Assembly (NCBI GenBank): GCA_014801955.1
Contig: JAAVDE010000022.1
Coordinates: 1 to 64,000, forward strand
Direction of reading: 5' to 3'
DNA: 64,000 nucleotides
DNA from: Bacteroides sp.
GTDB taxonomy: Bacteria; Bacteroidota; Bacteroidia; Bacteroidales; Muribaculaceae
Positions 1-7,093 of this stretch are shown here, in pieces. The first letter of the stretch is position 1; each line of letters starts with the position of its first letter. The position numbers and the translations under genes were made by a program. The notes under the pieces were generated by a model. It was not told the origin of the DNA. It saw nothing but the letters and a program-made list of their open reading frames with translations, and searched no databases.

Positions 1-169
1 TAAGTATTTCGGCTATTTCAGCAAGCGTTTTCAAATCAGGTTGTGTGGTATTGGTACACCATTTAGAAACCGTTGTGGGGACATTGCCGAGTTGTTGGGC
101 TAACCATTTTCCTTGCTTATCTGCATCAGTAAGCACAGCCTTGATTCTATTAAGTTTAACGACTTCCAT
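1..169 (-). CDS. XRE-family helix-turn-helix regulator (partial)
   Basis: This is the N-terminal 56 residues of a DNA-binding regulator whose gene runs off the left window edge. Read on the minus strand from the ATG at 169, it shows a Cro/C1-type helix-turn-helix: a short helix, then the KWLAQQLG helix, a turn, the recognition helix TTVSKWCTN and the following segment TQPDLKTLAEIAEIL. Proteins of this compact type are frequent in Bacteroidales next to DNA methyltransferase or restriction genes, but the neighbour that would show this lies outside the window. A Bacteroidetes promoter at 193-224 supports the start. The role (repressor of itself or of a neighbouring operon) is inference; the fold assignment is secure. 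Confidence 0.85.
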   Translation of the reverse strand, partial: MEVVKLNRIKAVLTDADKQGKWLAQQLGNVPTTVSKWCTNTTQPDLKTLAEIAEIL

Positions 170-192
170 TTTCAATAAATTGGTATGTAGTG

Positions 193-224
193 CAAATTTA
201 CAAATAATATCTGAGGCCTCCAAA
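193..224 (-). promoter_or_regulatory. Bacteroidetes-type promoter for the XRE gene
   Basis: On the minus strand a -33 TTTG (221-224) is separated by 20 bp from a -7 TAAATTTG (193-200), the canonical Bacteroidetes sigma-factor spacing. The XRE start codon lies 24 bp downstream. Confidence 0.75.
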
Positions 225-280
225 AATAACCGTCTTTTTATCGGTGTGAAAAAAATTTGAAGATTATTTCTGGTTACGCA

Positions 281-310
281 GATAGGCTGCATCCGGCCTA
301 TCTAACTTTG
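281..310 (+). promoter_or_regulatory. tRNA-Ser promoter with an abutting dyad
   Basis: A -7 element TAACTTTG occupies 303-310, 15 bp before the tRNA-Ser 5' end. Directly upstream, 281-302 is a dyad with perfect 7-bp arms (GATAGGC/GCCTATC, 8-nt loop), sitting where the spacer between -33 and -7 should be. No convincing -33 box was found. The dyad could be an operator or simply a hairpin; nothing in the sequence decides. Confidence 0.5.
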
Positions 311-325
311 CAGTGTCAAACAAAA

Positions 326-414
326 GGAAGTATGGGTGAGCGGTCGAAACCAGCCCCCCGCTAAGGGGCCGAGCCTCCCAAAAGGCTCCGAAAGTTCGAA
401 TCTTTCTGCTTCCG
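326..414 (+). tRNA. tRNA-Ser(GCU)
   Basis: An 89-nt class II tRNA folds completely. The acceptor stem is GGAAGTA/TGCTTCC with one G-U pair, the D stem is GGT/ACC, the anticodon stem GCCCC/GGGGC holds loop CCGCTAA, the long variable arm has stem GAGCC/GGCTC, and the T arm is GAAAG-TTCGAAT-CTTTC. The discriminator is G and CCA is not encoded. Anticodon GCT reads AGC/AGU serine codons. The loop has C at position 33, where uridine is almost invariant. It borders a decayed mobile region, as is common for integration at tRNA genes, but no duplicated 3' end was found here. Confidence 0.9.
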
Positions 415-443
415 CAAATACTGGGGTGTCGCATAGCGGCTAT

Positions 444-770
444 TGCAGGAGACTGTATTTTGTGTTGGTCAATGATCCGCGCGTAGAACGAACCCAAAAG
501 CATACCTTGATTCTATTATGTTCATATCCTTGTGCCGTAGTCTGCGATGCCGAGTCATGGAACGAGATAGAGGATTACGGCAATGCCAAGATTGACTGGT
601 TGGAGAAGTTCCTGCATTTACCTAACGATATACCATCACATAATACTTTCAATCGGGTTATCAGCATGTTAGACTCTAAAGAACTAAACGATTCTTTCGT
701 TGCATGGACAAAAAGTATAGCGGAGCCGACTATATCTTTGCGGTATCTGAAATCTCTCGCCAACATATGA
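444..770 (+). pseudogene. ISAs1-family transposase remnant
   Basis: The translated segment contains hallmarks of the N-terminal domain of ISAs1/H-repeat transposases (DDE_Tnp_1-associated): NDPRVERTQKH, then ESWNEIEDYGNAKIDWL, PSHNTFNRVISMLDSKEL and FVAWTKSIAE. The reading frame is also open upstream through the tRNA gene, so the true start is lost; homology begins around 444. After SIAE the sequence leaves the family and stops. The catalytic DDE domain, which makes up most of the roughly 370-residue family length, is absent, so the fragment cannot transpose. The stretch near LILLCSYPCAVV also looks damaged. No terminal inverted repeats are recognisable. Confidence 0.8.
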
Positions 771-800
771 GATTTATGAACTTTATAAGAACGCCTGAAG

Positions 801-1102
801 ATGCGAGATTTTGTAGCAATAGACTTTGAAACGGCCAATGGGCGACGCTCGAGTGTGTGTAGCGTCGGCATTGTGGTCGTCCTTGGCGGTAAGATTGTCG
901 ATAAATTTTATAGCCTCATCGAACCTGCTCCTAATTACTATACATATTTAATTACTATACATATTGGACTACTGAGGTTCACGGTCTAACCCGTCGTGAC
1001 ACCGACGGACAACCGACATTCCCGAGGTATGGGCTCAGGTGGCAGACAAAATCAAAGTGTGATGCCGAGGCGTGTGCGGCAATAGCGTTGAAATTACTCT
1101 AA
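801..1102 (+). pseudogene. DnaQ-like 3'-5' exonuclease, internally deleted pseudogene
   Basis: The start encodes MRDFVAIDFETANG, the Exo I motif (DFE) of the DEDD exonuclease family related to the DNA polymerase III epsilon subunit. The frame is broken three ways. A 17-bp sequence is tandemly duplicated at 932-965. A single base is missing near 1020, after which PEVWAQVADKIK reads in another frame. The middle of the gene is deleted, since from about 1061 the sequence encodes DAEACAAIALKLL and a stop at 1102, which looks like the C-terminal end of the family. The last two catalytic motifs appear lost except for the final Asp-containing tail. The gene is clearly dead, and it lies in the same decayed patch as the transposase remnant. 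Confidence 0.8.
932..965 (+). repeat. 17-bp exact tandem duplication
   Basis: Copies at 932-948 and 949-965 are identical and directly abutting. Removing one restores the reading PNYYTYWTTEVHGLT of the exonuclease, so this is a recent slippage or duplication mutation that caused a frameshift (+17, i.e. +2 mod 3). Confidence 0.9.
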
Positions 1103-1310
1103 TCATTATATTGGATCAGACGGCTGCGGTGCGAGGCCACACATTTGTTGCAGATGCGAGGGCGAAACGCTCTCACTCCCAGTGGGTAATCTTGAATCAG
1201 CGCGCACCGTTTCAACTATTTGACGGCGGGAATCTAAAAAAAATTATGTGATGACAATATATGGTTGATTGTTGCGTTATATTGGATTAGTTAAATTCAA
1301 ATCAATTATT

Positions 1311-1901
1311 ATGAATCAAGAAGAAATGTTTAAGTTGTCCTTGGACAATCAGGAAAGGGCTAAAAGAGTTCTGCTGAGTTCCGATGTAGCCAATGTTTGG
1401 AAACAAAATGGCTGCCGTGTTAATCTCATAGGGTCTTTGCGTATGGGATTATTGGCTTCCCATAGGGATATAGACCTACATGTCTATTCAAAAGGTATAA
1501 CTGAGGAGAGTAGTTTTGCTATTGCTGCACAGATAGCCAAGCTACCGGGTGTGATTGAAATTAAGTGTATTAACGGGCTTAATACTGATGAACATTGCAT
1601 CGCATGGCATATCTTCTATATGTTTGAAGAGGAGGTATGGCAGATTGATGTAATCCATATTGAAGAGGGAACAGAGTATGATGGCTATTTTGAACGGATG
1701 GCTGACAGGATTGTAGAAGTGATGACACCAAATCAGAAGGAAATAATCCTCAGATTGAAATTCGAGACTCGGTCGGACAAAGATTATCATGGAGTGGAGT
1801 ATTATGAGGCCGTGATTGCTGATGGAATATCAAATATGTCCGAATTTGAAGAATGGGTTATTGAACACAGAAAGAAGCCGATGTATTATTGGATTCCGTA
1901 A
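1311..1901 (+). CDS. Orphan nucleotidyltransferase-fold protein
   Basis: This 196-residue protein has the polymerase-beta/nucleotidyltransferase signature: Gly41-Ser42 in LIGSLRMGLL, the paired aspartates Asp53 and Asp55 in RDIDLHVYS, and a third candidate Asp113 in WQIDVIHI. That is the complete catalytic triad of the NTase superfamily, which transfers NMP to proteins, RNA or small molecules. No partner domain (HEPN, antitoxin or substrate-binding helices) is recognisable and no toxin-antitoxin neighbour is seen. I chose the internal ATG at 1311 because 1269-1310 has no family-like residues. Codon use is AT-richer than in the genes beyond 7 kb. The substrate is unknown; the fold is seen, the activity inferred. 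Confidence 0.75.
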   Translation: MNQEEMFKLSLDNQERAKRVLLSSDVANVWKQNGCRVNLIGSLRMGLLASHRDIDLHVYSKGITEESSFAIAAQIAKLPGVIEIKCINGLNTDEHCIAWHIFYMFEEEVWQIDVIHIEEGTEYDGYFERMADRIVEVMTPNQKEIILRLKFETRSDKDYHGVEYYEAVIADGISNMSEFEEWVIEHRKKPMYYWIP

Positions 1902-1953
1902 AATGAAACGGAACGGGGAGGGGAGGCGGGTTGGATGTTTGGAATTAGTTTTG

Positions 1954-1961
1954 TAAATTTG
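1954..1961 (+). promoter_or_regulatory. -7 element upstream of the YitT-like gene
   Basis: TAAATTTG matches the Bacteroidetes -7 consensus, with a possible TTG 20 bp upstream (1931-1933). It lies 57 bp before the start codon at 2019. Confidence 0.55.
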
Positions 1962-2018
1962 CAGGGAAGTTAGTGCGTGTGTGCTGACTGAAGTTTATTA
2001 GTATTTGCGTTTTTATTT

Positions 2019-2762
2019 ATGAGAATTACAAAAGATAGGGTAATCGGATTTGTGTGGCAACATGTGTTGTTGCTGCTGTCGATGTTTTTTATGACGTTTG
2101 GTGTTGCGCTGTGTGTGCGTTCGAATCTTGGCAGCGGTGTGATTTCTTCGATTCCGATGTCGTTTAGTCTTGCCGGGGAGGCGGGGCTGGCTCCGGGATG
2201 GACAATCGGCGGCTATACTAATATTATGAATGTGATTCTGGTGATGGCGCAAATTCTGGTGTTGCGCCGCAGGTTTGAGCCGATTCAGCTTTTTCAGCTT
2301 CTTGTCGGGTTTGTTTTCGGGTGTATGCTCGATATTAACATGTGGATTACGTCGTGGTTTTCGACCTATGAGACTCTTCCGGCTCAGGTGTTTGCCCAAT
2401 TTATGGGGGCTACTGTTTTGGGGTGTGCGGTGGCTATCGAGATTCGGTGCGGTTCAATAACAATGCCGGGCGAGGGGATTCAGGTGGCCATTGCCCGCGT
2501 TTCGGGCAAGCCGTTTCCGCTGGTGAAGATTATGGTTGACACAACGTTGGTTATCTTAGCCGTGATTTCCGGATTTTGTTTCTTTGGTGCCTGGCCGTGG
2601 ACAGTTGTCGGTCCCGGAACGCTGTTTGCAATGTTCTATGTCGGTTATGTGGTGAAGCTGGTGAATCCTCACCTTGGTTGGTTTGACCGCATGCTGGACT
2701 ATCGCCCCGGTTTCCGCAGATATATCTATGGGTTGGCGCGCTTTATCTATCCTAAAAAGTAG
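2019..2762 (+). CDS. YitT/YczE-family integral membrane protein
   Basis: This 247-residue inner-membrane protein has about six predicted hydrophobic segments (roughly residues 12-32, 60-80, 87-107, 120-140, 165-188 and 195-215). Features such as FMTFGVALCVRSNLGSGVIS near the N terminus and TMPGEGI in the middle match the YczE/YyaS/YitT-like family (DUF6198 type in Bacteroidetes). The function of this family is not established; transport is often assumed. It is transcribed alone and converges on the efflux operon, with a hairpin between them. Family assignment comes from motif recognition only. Confidence 0.7.
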   Translation: MRITKDRVIGFVWQHVLLLLSMFFMTFGVALCVRSNLGSGVISSIPMSFSLAGEAGLAPGWTIGGYTNIMNVILVMAQILVLRRRFEPIQLFQLLVGFVFGCMLDINMWITSWFSTYETLPAQVFAQFMGATVLGCAVAIEIRCGSITMPGEGIQVAIARVSGKPFPLVKIMVDTTLVILAVISGFCFFGAWPWTVVGPGTLFAMFYVGYVVKLVNPHLGWFDRMLDYRPGFRRYIYGLARFIYPKK

Positions 2763-2780
2763 GGTAGGGCTATGACAAAA

Positions 2781-2807
2781 ACGACCCCCCGGGGATCGGG
2801 AGGTCGT
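2781..2807. terminator. Bidirectional hairpin between convergent genes
   Basis: Arms ACGACC/GGTCGT, extended inward by further G-C pairs around one mismatch, lie between the stops of the YitT-like gene (2762) and the MFS gene (2817). Confidence 0.6.
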
Positions 2808-2816
2808 TGGCGGAGT

Positions 2817-4412
2817 CTAAGAATTTGCAACCGCGAGTCGCCTGAGCGTACGCCGAATTGTGCGCCACTTTGGGAAGATAGCAAACGGGCGAACCGGGCC
2901 GTAGCTAACGAGAATCGTGAGCAGCGAGAGCAGGCCAACGATGAGCAGCCAGCCGTAGATTTCCTTCATGGAAACAATCAACGCCTGCTGCTGAACCATG
3001 CCATAGAGTCCGCCCGGCGTCATGTGGCTGACGGCGACGTTGGTGTCAACGATGTTGGCGCCGAGCAGCGATGCGTTCGAGGCCATTGCTTTCCGCAGCC
3101 ATTCGCCAATGATTGCCGGCCCGAGCGTGGCTCCCATAACTGCACCGGTGAAACCGTTGATAGTCAATGCCTGGGGAAACACCTGAAATGACAGTCCACT
3201 CTGAACGATCGACGTCAGAAACACGATGGAGATGATGACCGATGCGGCTCCGCGGAAAAAGAGCGGCACAAAGAGCATTTCTTTTTCAATGCCATAGTCA
3301 ATCATGAAATAAAACCAGGCCAGATACACGATTGCCAGGGCAAAGCCTATGGCGGTCATGGTTTTATAGCGCCACTTCCGCAGGGCAAACGTAAGATAGG
3401 TAAAGGCACATCCGGCAATGATTCCGACAAGAACGTATAGATTCAGGTCAATCAGATTCGTTTCGTCGAAGCCGAGAATGGCGGCGGCATAGCTGTGTTC
3501 AAACACATGCTCGGTTGCCAGCAGAGTGAAAAAGACGAGGTAGACCAGGGTCGCACGGATAACGTTACGGTTCTTCATGGCCTGGAAGCTGATATACGGA
3601 TGATGCAGAAACGACGCGCGCCACAGGTTGATTATCAGGCAAGCTGCGCCTATCAGTGCTGCGCCGCGGATTTCAACAGAGTCCCACCAGTCGAAGTAGT
3701 TGCCATAAACACAGATGAATGTAAAGCACATCATGAAGCCGGCCCAGATAGCGGCGCCGAGCCAGTCAATGCCGAGCAGGGGAATGAACATGGGGCTCCG
3801 CACCGGACGCACCAGCAGCATCACCATGAGCAACATCAGCGCGAGCAGCCCCATCATTATCCATTGCATGTATTCCCACGAGTAGAAAAACGCAGTGTAG
3901 ATACAGGCTATGCCGCTGAGCTGAATAACGCTGTCGACGATTATGTAGACGTAGCAGAAGAATATTGCCATGTCGCGCACCGGAGTGAGCCACAGTTGAA
4001 TAGTTGAGTTGCAGGCAAGGGTTGCTTGCATTCGGAACCATCCGGCAATAAAGCAGGTTATGACCAGAACCGGCACGCTCGCCGTGTTGGCGCAAATGAA
4101 ATTCGCGGCCAGCAGAACGATGCCCGCCGCCAGCAGCTGGGTGCGCGTCGAGAAGCGGAACTTTATGCGGAACATAACGGCAAAGTTGATCGACATGCCG
4201 ATAAGCGACGCGTAGCCGGCCATTAGAATATCTTCCTGCATGAGAGCCGTAGAGCCGACCATATCCGTTGCGGCGGCAAGATAGACGCCGCCCGAAAACT
4301 GAACTATCAGAACAAAAAATATGAACAGATATGGTTTCAGTCGCCGCGGCACGAAGTCGGGAACGTCGGGGATGTCAAACGGCCCTTGCGGGGCGTGGTG
4401 GTGATCGGACAT
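2817..4412 (-). CDS. EmrB/QacA-type MFS drug exporter (DHA2)
   Basis: This 531-residue protein has about fourteen hydrophobic segments, typical of the 14-TM DHA2 branch of the major facilitator superfamily, which exports drugs by proton antiport. It starts with a short His-rich cytoplasmic tail (MSDHHHAPQGP). I chose the ATG at 4412 over the ATG at 4436 because 4412 follows the HlyD stop by one base; the longer form would overlap it by 23 nt. It is the last gene of a TolC-HlyD-MFS operon and so would be the inner-membrane pump of a tripartite system analogous to EmrB of EmrAB-TolC. The substrate cannot be read from the sequence; amphipathic drugs, bile salts or fatty acids are plausible. Confidence 0.85.
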   Translation of the reverse strand: MSDHHHAPQGPFDIPDVPDFVPRRLKPYLFIFFVLIVQFSGGVYLAAATDMVGSTALMQEDILMAGYASLIGMSINFAVMFRIKFRFSTRTQLLAAGIVLLAANFICANTASVPVLVITCFIAGWFRMQATLACNSTIQLWLTPVRDMAIFFCYVYIIVDSVIQLSGIACIYTAFFYSWEYMQWIMMGLLALMLLMVMLLVRPVRSPMFIPLLGIDWLGAAIWAGFMMCFTFICVYGNYFDWWDSVEIRGAALIGAACLIINLWRASFLHHPYISFQAMKNRNVIRATLVYLVFFTLLATEHVFEHSYAAAILGFDETNLIDLNLYVLVGIIAGCAFTYLTFALRKWRYKTMTAIGFALAIVYLAWFYFMIDYGIEKEMLFVPLFFRGAASVIISIVFLTSIVQSGLSFQVFPQALTINGFTGAVMGATLGPAIIGEWLRKAMASNASLLGANIVDTNVAVSHMTPGGLYGMVQQQALIVSMKEIYGWLLIVGLLSLLTILVSYGPVRPFAIFPKWRTIRRTLRRLAVANS

Positions 4413-4413
4413 A

Positions 4414-5448
4414 TCAATATTTAACGCAACATTCAACGTTCATTCCCGCACGCAACCGGGCCATATCTTCCGGCTTGTTATCGTCGGCAAACTCAATTCT
4501 GACCGGAATGCGCTGGCGAACCTTAACGAAATTCCCCGCCGAATTATCCTGGGGCATGAGCGAGAGCGATGCACCGGTAGCCGTTGAGATTGACTTAACT
4601 AAGCCATTGAAGGTTACACCAGGAATAGCGTCGACCTTGATTTCCACCTGGCTGCCCGGCTCGATGTGGCGCAGCTGGGTTTCCTTGTAGTTGGCCGTTA
4701 CCCAGGTCTCGTCGGAATCAATAATGCTGAGCAGCGTCTGCCCCGGCTGAACGAGCTGGCCGATTTGAATGTCTTTGCGCGAGGTGAAGCCATTGCACGG
4801 AGCGGTGATAACGGTGTAGCTCAAATTCAGTTCGGCTGTTTCCACGAGAGCGGACGCAAGCTCCATGCCGGCTTCCGACTGGTCGATTCGCAGGCGGTTG
4901 ATGTCAACAACGGTCGACGTTGCCGAGCGCTGGCGTGCGAGCATTTCATAACGAGCTTTCTTCGCTTCGTAGTCGGTTTTCGCACCGTCATATTGCTGGC
5001 GCGTAACGGCATCCTGCTCCAATAGCTTTTCGTAGCGGGCGAGGTCCTTGGCCGCCATTTCCATAACGATTTTTGCCTCGGTGACTGAGGCTTCGCTAAC
5101 GGCGACGTTGGCCGACGCCGAGGTAACGGACTGTCCGGCTACCTCGCGGCCGGCGAGAGCATTGCGGTAGTCGGCCCGGGCGCGGGCAACGTTCAGGCGC
5201 ATGTCTGAATCGTCGATAATTACCAGAGTGTCGCCTTTTGAAACGGGCTGATATTCAGAGAAGCGGATTTCTTTGATGTAGCCTTGCACGCGGCTGTTGA
5301 CCGGAACAATCTGTCGGCGAACAACGGCGTTATCGGTGAACTCAACGTTGCCGAGATGAATGAAGCGGCTGCCAACCCAAATGGCTGCGGCAATGACAAC
5401 TATGGCGGTCAGAAGGTAGGAAAGGATTTTTTTGCTATGGTGATTCAT
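4414..5448 (-). CDS. HlyD/EmrA-family periplasmic adaptor
   Basis: This is a 344-residue membrane-fusion protein. Residues about 9-28 form a single N-terminal membrane anchor. A lipoyl half-motif follows (VNSRVQGYIKEIRFSEYQPV), then a long alpha-helical hairpin (about 75-205), the second lipoyl half (ITAPCNGFTSRKDIQIGQLV) and a beta-barrel domain with the family's ETWVTANYKE segment. It bridges the MFS pump at its 3' side and the TolC-like protein at its 5' side. Its start overlaps the tolC stop by 4 nt (ATGA), indicating translational coupling. Confidence 0.9.
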   Translation of the reverse strand: MNHHSKKILSYLLTAIVVIAAAIWVGSRFIHLGNVEFTDNAVVRRQIVPVNSRVQGYIKEIRFSEYQPVSKGDTLVIIDDSDMRLNVARARADYRNALAGREVAGQSVTSASANVAVSEASVTEAKIVMEMAAKDLARYEKLLEQDAVTRQQYDGAKTDYEAKKARYEMLARQRSATSTVVDINRLRIDQSEAGMELASALVETAELNLSYTVITAPCNGFTSRKDIQIGQLVQPGQTLLSIIDSDETWVTANYKETQLRHIEPGSQVEIKVDAIPGVTFNGLVKSISTATGASLSLMPQDNSAGNFVKVRQRIPVRIEFADDNKPEDMARLRAGMNVECCVKY

Positions 5449-6758
5449 ATTTTTCCGGAAGTGAACAAAAGTTTATAGTAATAGTATAGAATGTTGATGC
5501 GGGCGTTGACCAGCTGCTGCTCGGCGTCGAGTTTTGAGTTGGCGGCATCGAGCAGGTCGGTTATCAGAGCCATGTCGACCGCGTAGCGCGTCGAGGTGTT
5601 GCTGTAATTGCGGTCGGCTAGTTCGACGCTCTTTTGCTGCGTTTTCAGCTCCTCGTATGCTTCGAGATAGCGGATGTAGTCATTGTTGATGGCCAAGGTC
5701 AGGTTCTCGGTGGCAACGTCGAGGTCGTCTTTGGCCTTTTGCGTTGCGAGCCGGCTTTTGGCGATTGATTTGTTGCTTTTGTAGAGCGACGAAAGGTTAT
5801 AGCTGACCCCGATGCCGGCAAACCAGTAGCTAAGATTGCGGTTAATCGGCGGCACTTCAACCAGTATCGGGCCGTCGATGCTCCAGCCGGCCTGAAGCCC
5901 GATTTTCGGCAGCCGTTCGGAGCGGACGATTTTCTCTGCCTTGCGGCATATGTTGACCGACGTCTGCGCCAGGCTGATGCCCGGCGAATTGCGCAGGGCT
6001 TCGGCCTGCCATCGCTCAATGCCATCTTTCGGCAGGGCATCGCTGAGAATCGTGCTGTCAGGAACAACGACCGTTCCCTCCGGCAGGCCGGAAATAGTAA
6101 CGAGATTGGTGTTCAGAATCTCAAGAGTGTTGCTGATCTGAACCATACGCAGTTCGAGGTTCGAGACGAGCAGCTCATAGCGCGTAATGTCGTTGCGGAG
6201 TGCCGTTCCCTGATCGAAGCGGGCTTTCATTTCGGCGAGCACTTTGTTGGCGGCAGTGATATTGGCTCCGACAACGCGGCGCAGGTTCGTGTATTTATAA
6301 ATGTCGAGATAGTAGCCGGTCAGCTGAAAGCGGAGATTGTCGCGGCGGAAATCGGCGGCATAGCGCGCGGCTGTTGATTTCAGTTCGGCCAGTTCGATGG
6401 CACCCGAAATGGCACCGCCGGTATAGAGCGGCTGCGAAATGTTGACAGCGAATCCGTTGCCGAAATGAGGTATCGGAGCTTTCTGATAGTCGCTGAAATT
6501 GCGTTTAGTGGTAAAACCGTCGCCTATGTAGCTGACTGATAGCGACGCATCGATGTCGGGCAGACGCCCGGCCTTCGCAACGCTGATTTCGCGCCGGGCT
6601 TCCTCCTGCTCGGTCATTGCGGGACGCAGTTGGGCGCTGCGGGCTTCGGCAACGTTGAATATCTCGCTGAGAGTAACGACCCTATGGCCCTGCGCACACG
6701 CCCCGACGCTCGACAGGGCCGCAGCAAACAGCCCCGTGAGCAATCTGAGATTGTTCAT
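5445..6758 (-). CDS. TolC-family outer-membrane efflux protein
   Basis: This 437-residue outer-membrane factor begins at the ATG at 6758 (MNNLRLLTG); upstream codons in the open frame lack signal-peptide character. The signal peptide ends around ACAQ, and the nearby VGAC could alternatively act as a lipobox. Two tandem OEP repeats follow, each with long helices (LTLAINNDYIRYLEAYEELK in the second) and beta-strand motifs such as FAVNISQPLYTGG. It provides the exit duct of the efflux system encoded with the HlyD and MFS genes. The mapped promoter lies about 219 nt upstream, so the operon has a long leader. Confidence 0.9.
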   Translation of the reverse strand: MNNLRLLTGLFAAALSSVGACAQGHRVVTLSEIFNVAEARSAQLRPAMTEQEEARREISVAKAGRLPDIDASLSVSYIGDGFTTKRNFSDYQKAPIPHFGNGFAVNISQPLYTGGAISGAIELAELKSTAARYAADFRRDNLRFQLTGYYLDIYKYTNLRRVVGANITAANKVLAEMKARFDQGTALRNDITRYELLVSNLELRMVQISNTLEILNTNLVTISGLPEGTVVVPDSTILSDALPKDGIERWQAEALRNSPGISLAQTSVNICRKAEKIVRSERLPKIGLQAGWSIDGPILVEVPPINRNLSYWFAGIGVSYNLSSLYKSNKSIAKSRLATQKAKDDLDVATENLTLAINNDYIRYLEAYEELKTQQKSVELADRNYSNTSTRYAVDMALITDLLDAANSKLDAEQQLVNARINILYYYYKLLFTSGKI

Positions 6759-6952
6759 AGTGTGAATGTGTTGTGAATGTAAAAAACTTGTAGAAAAAAT
6801 CAATGGCTCAACCCGCATTTATCAGGCTGAGAATTAGCCGTTCAGGCCATGCACCAAATCGGCGCCGTGCTTTTCCAGTTTTCAAGAAAGCCCCAGTTCA
6901 TAACTGCCGGGCGAGAGTCGGAAAGTGATGATATAAATGATGTCATTAAACC

Positions 6953-6984
6953 TGCAATTCTTTGTGAATTGCACTGCAAAGTTA
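6953..6984 (-). promoter_or_regulatory. Efflux operon promoter with palindromic operator candidate
   Basis: On the minus strand TAACTTTG (6977-6984) is the -7 element. Immediately downstream, over the expected start point, lies a perfect dyad TGCAATTC-N5-GAATTGCA (6953-6973). A palindrome at this position is what a TetR- or MarR-type repressor site looks like, but no such regulator gene is adjacent. Confidence 0.55.
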
Positions 6985-7061
6985 CGAAAAAAATCGGAAA
7001 TATAGGGTAGGGGGCATGGCGATTTCCATCGAAAAATACGCTCCGTGAACGAAATTATTCG

Positions 7062-7069
7062 TATCTTTG
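7062..7069 (+). promoter_or_regulatory. -7 element of the CvfB-like gene
   Basis: TATCTTTG matches TAnnTTTG. It overlaps an upstream in-frame ATG (7067), which argues that translation starts at 7094 instead. Confidence 0.65.
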
Positions 7070-7093
7070 CATAAAATTTACAAGTATATAATC

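Larger units (their letters stand above)
6759..7093. other. Divergent intergenic region with two promoters
   Basis: No gene is seen in this 335-base gap. It holds a leftward promoter with a dyad (6953-6984) for the efflux operon, a short AATGA-TG-TCATT dyad at 6936-6947, and a rightward -7 element (7062-7069) for the S1-domain gene. The remaining 200 bases form the efflux operon leader, with no riboswitch class recognised. Confidence 0.6.

Noticed and set aside
336..443. The start of the transposase open frame inside the tRNA
   Set aside because: The first 36 codons are translated tRNA sequence; transposase homology begins only around 444.
264..503. A 79-codon minus-strand open frame over the tRNA-Ser
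   Set aside because: It runs antisense through an intact tRNA and has no promoter; not protein-like.
1103..1310. Possible continuation of an accessory gene
   Set aside because: No frame shows recognisable protein features.
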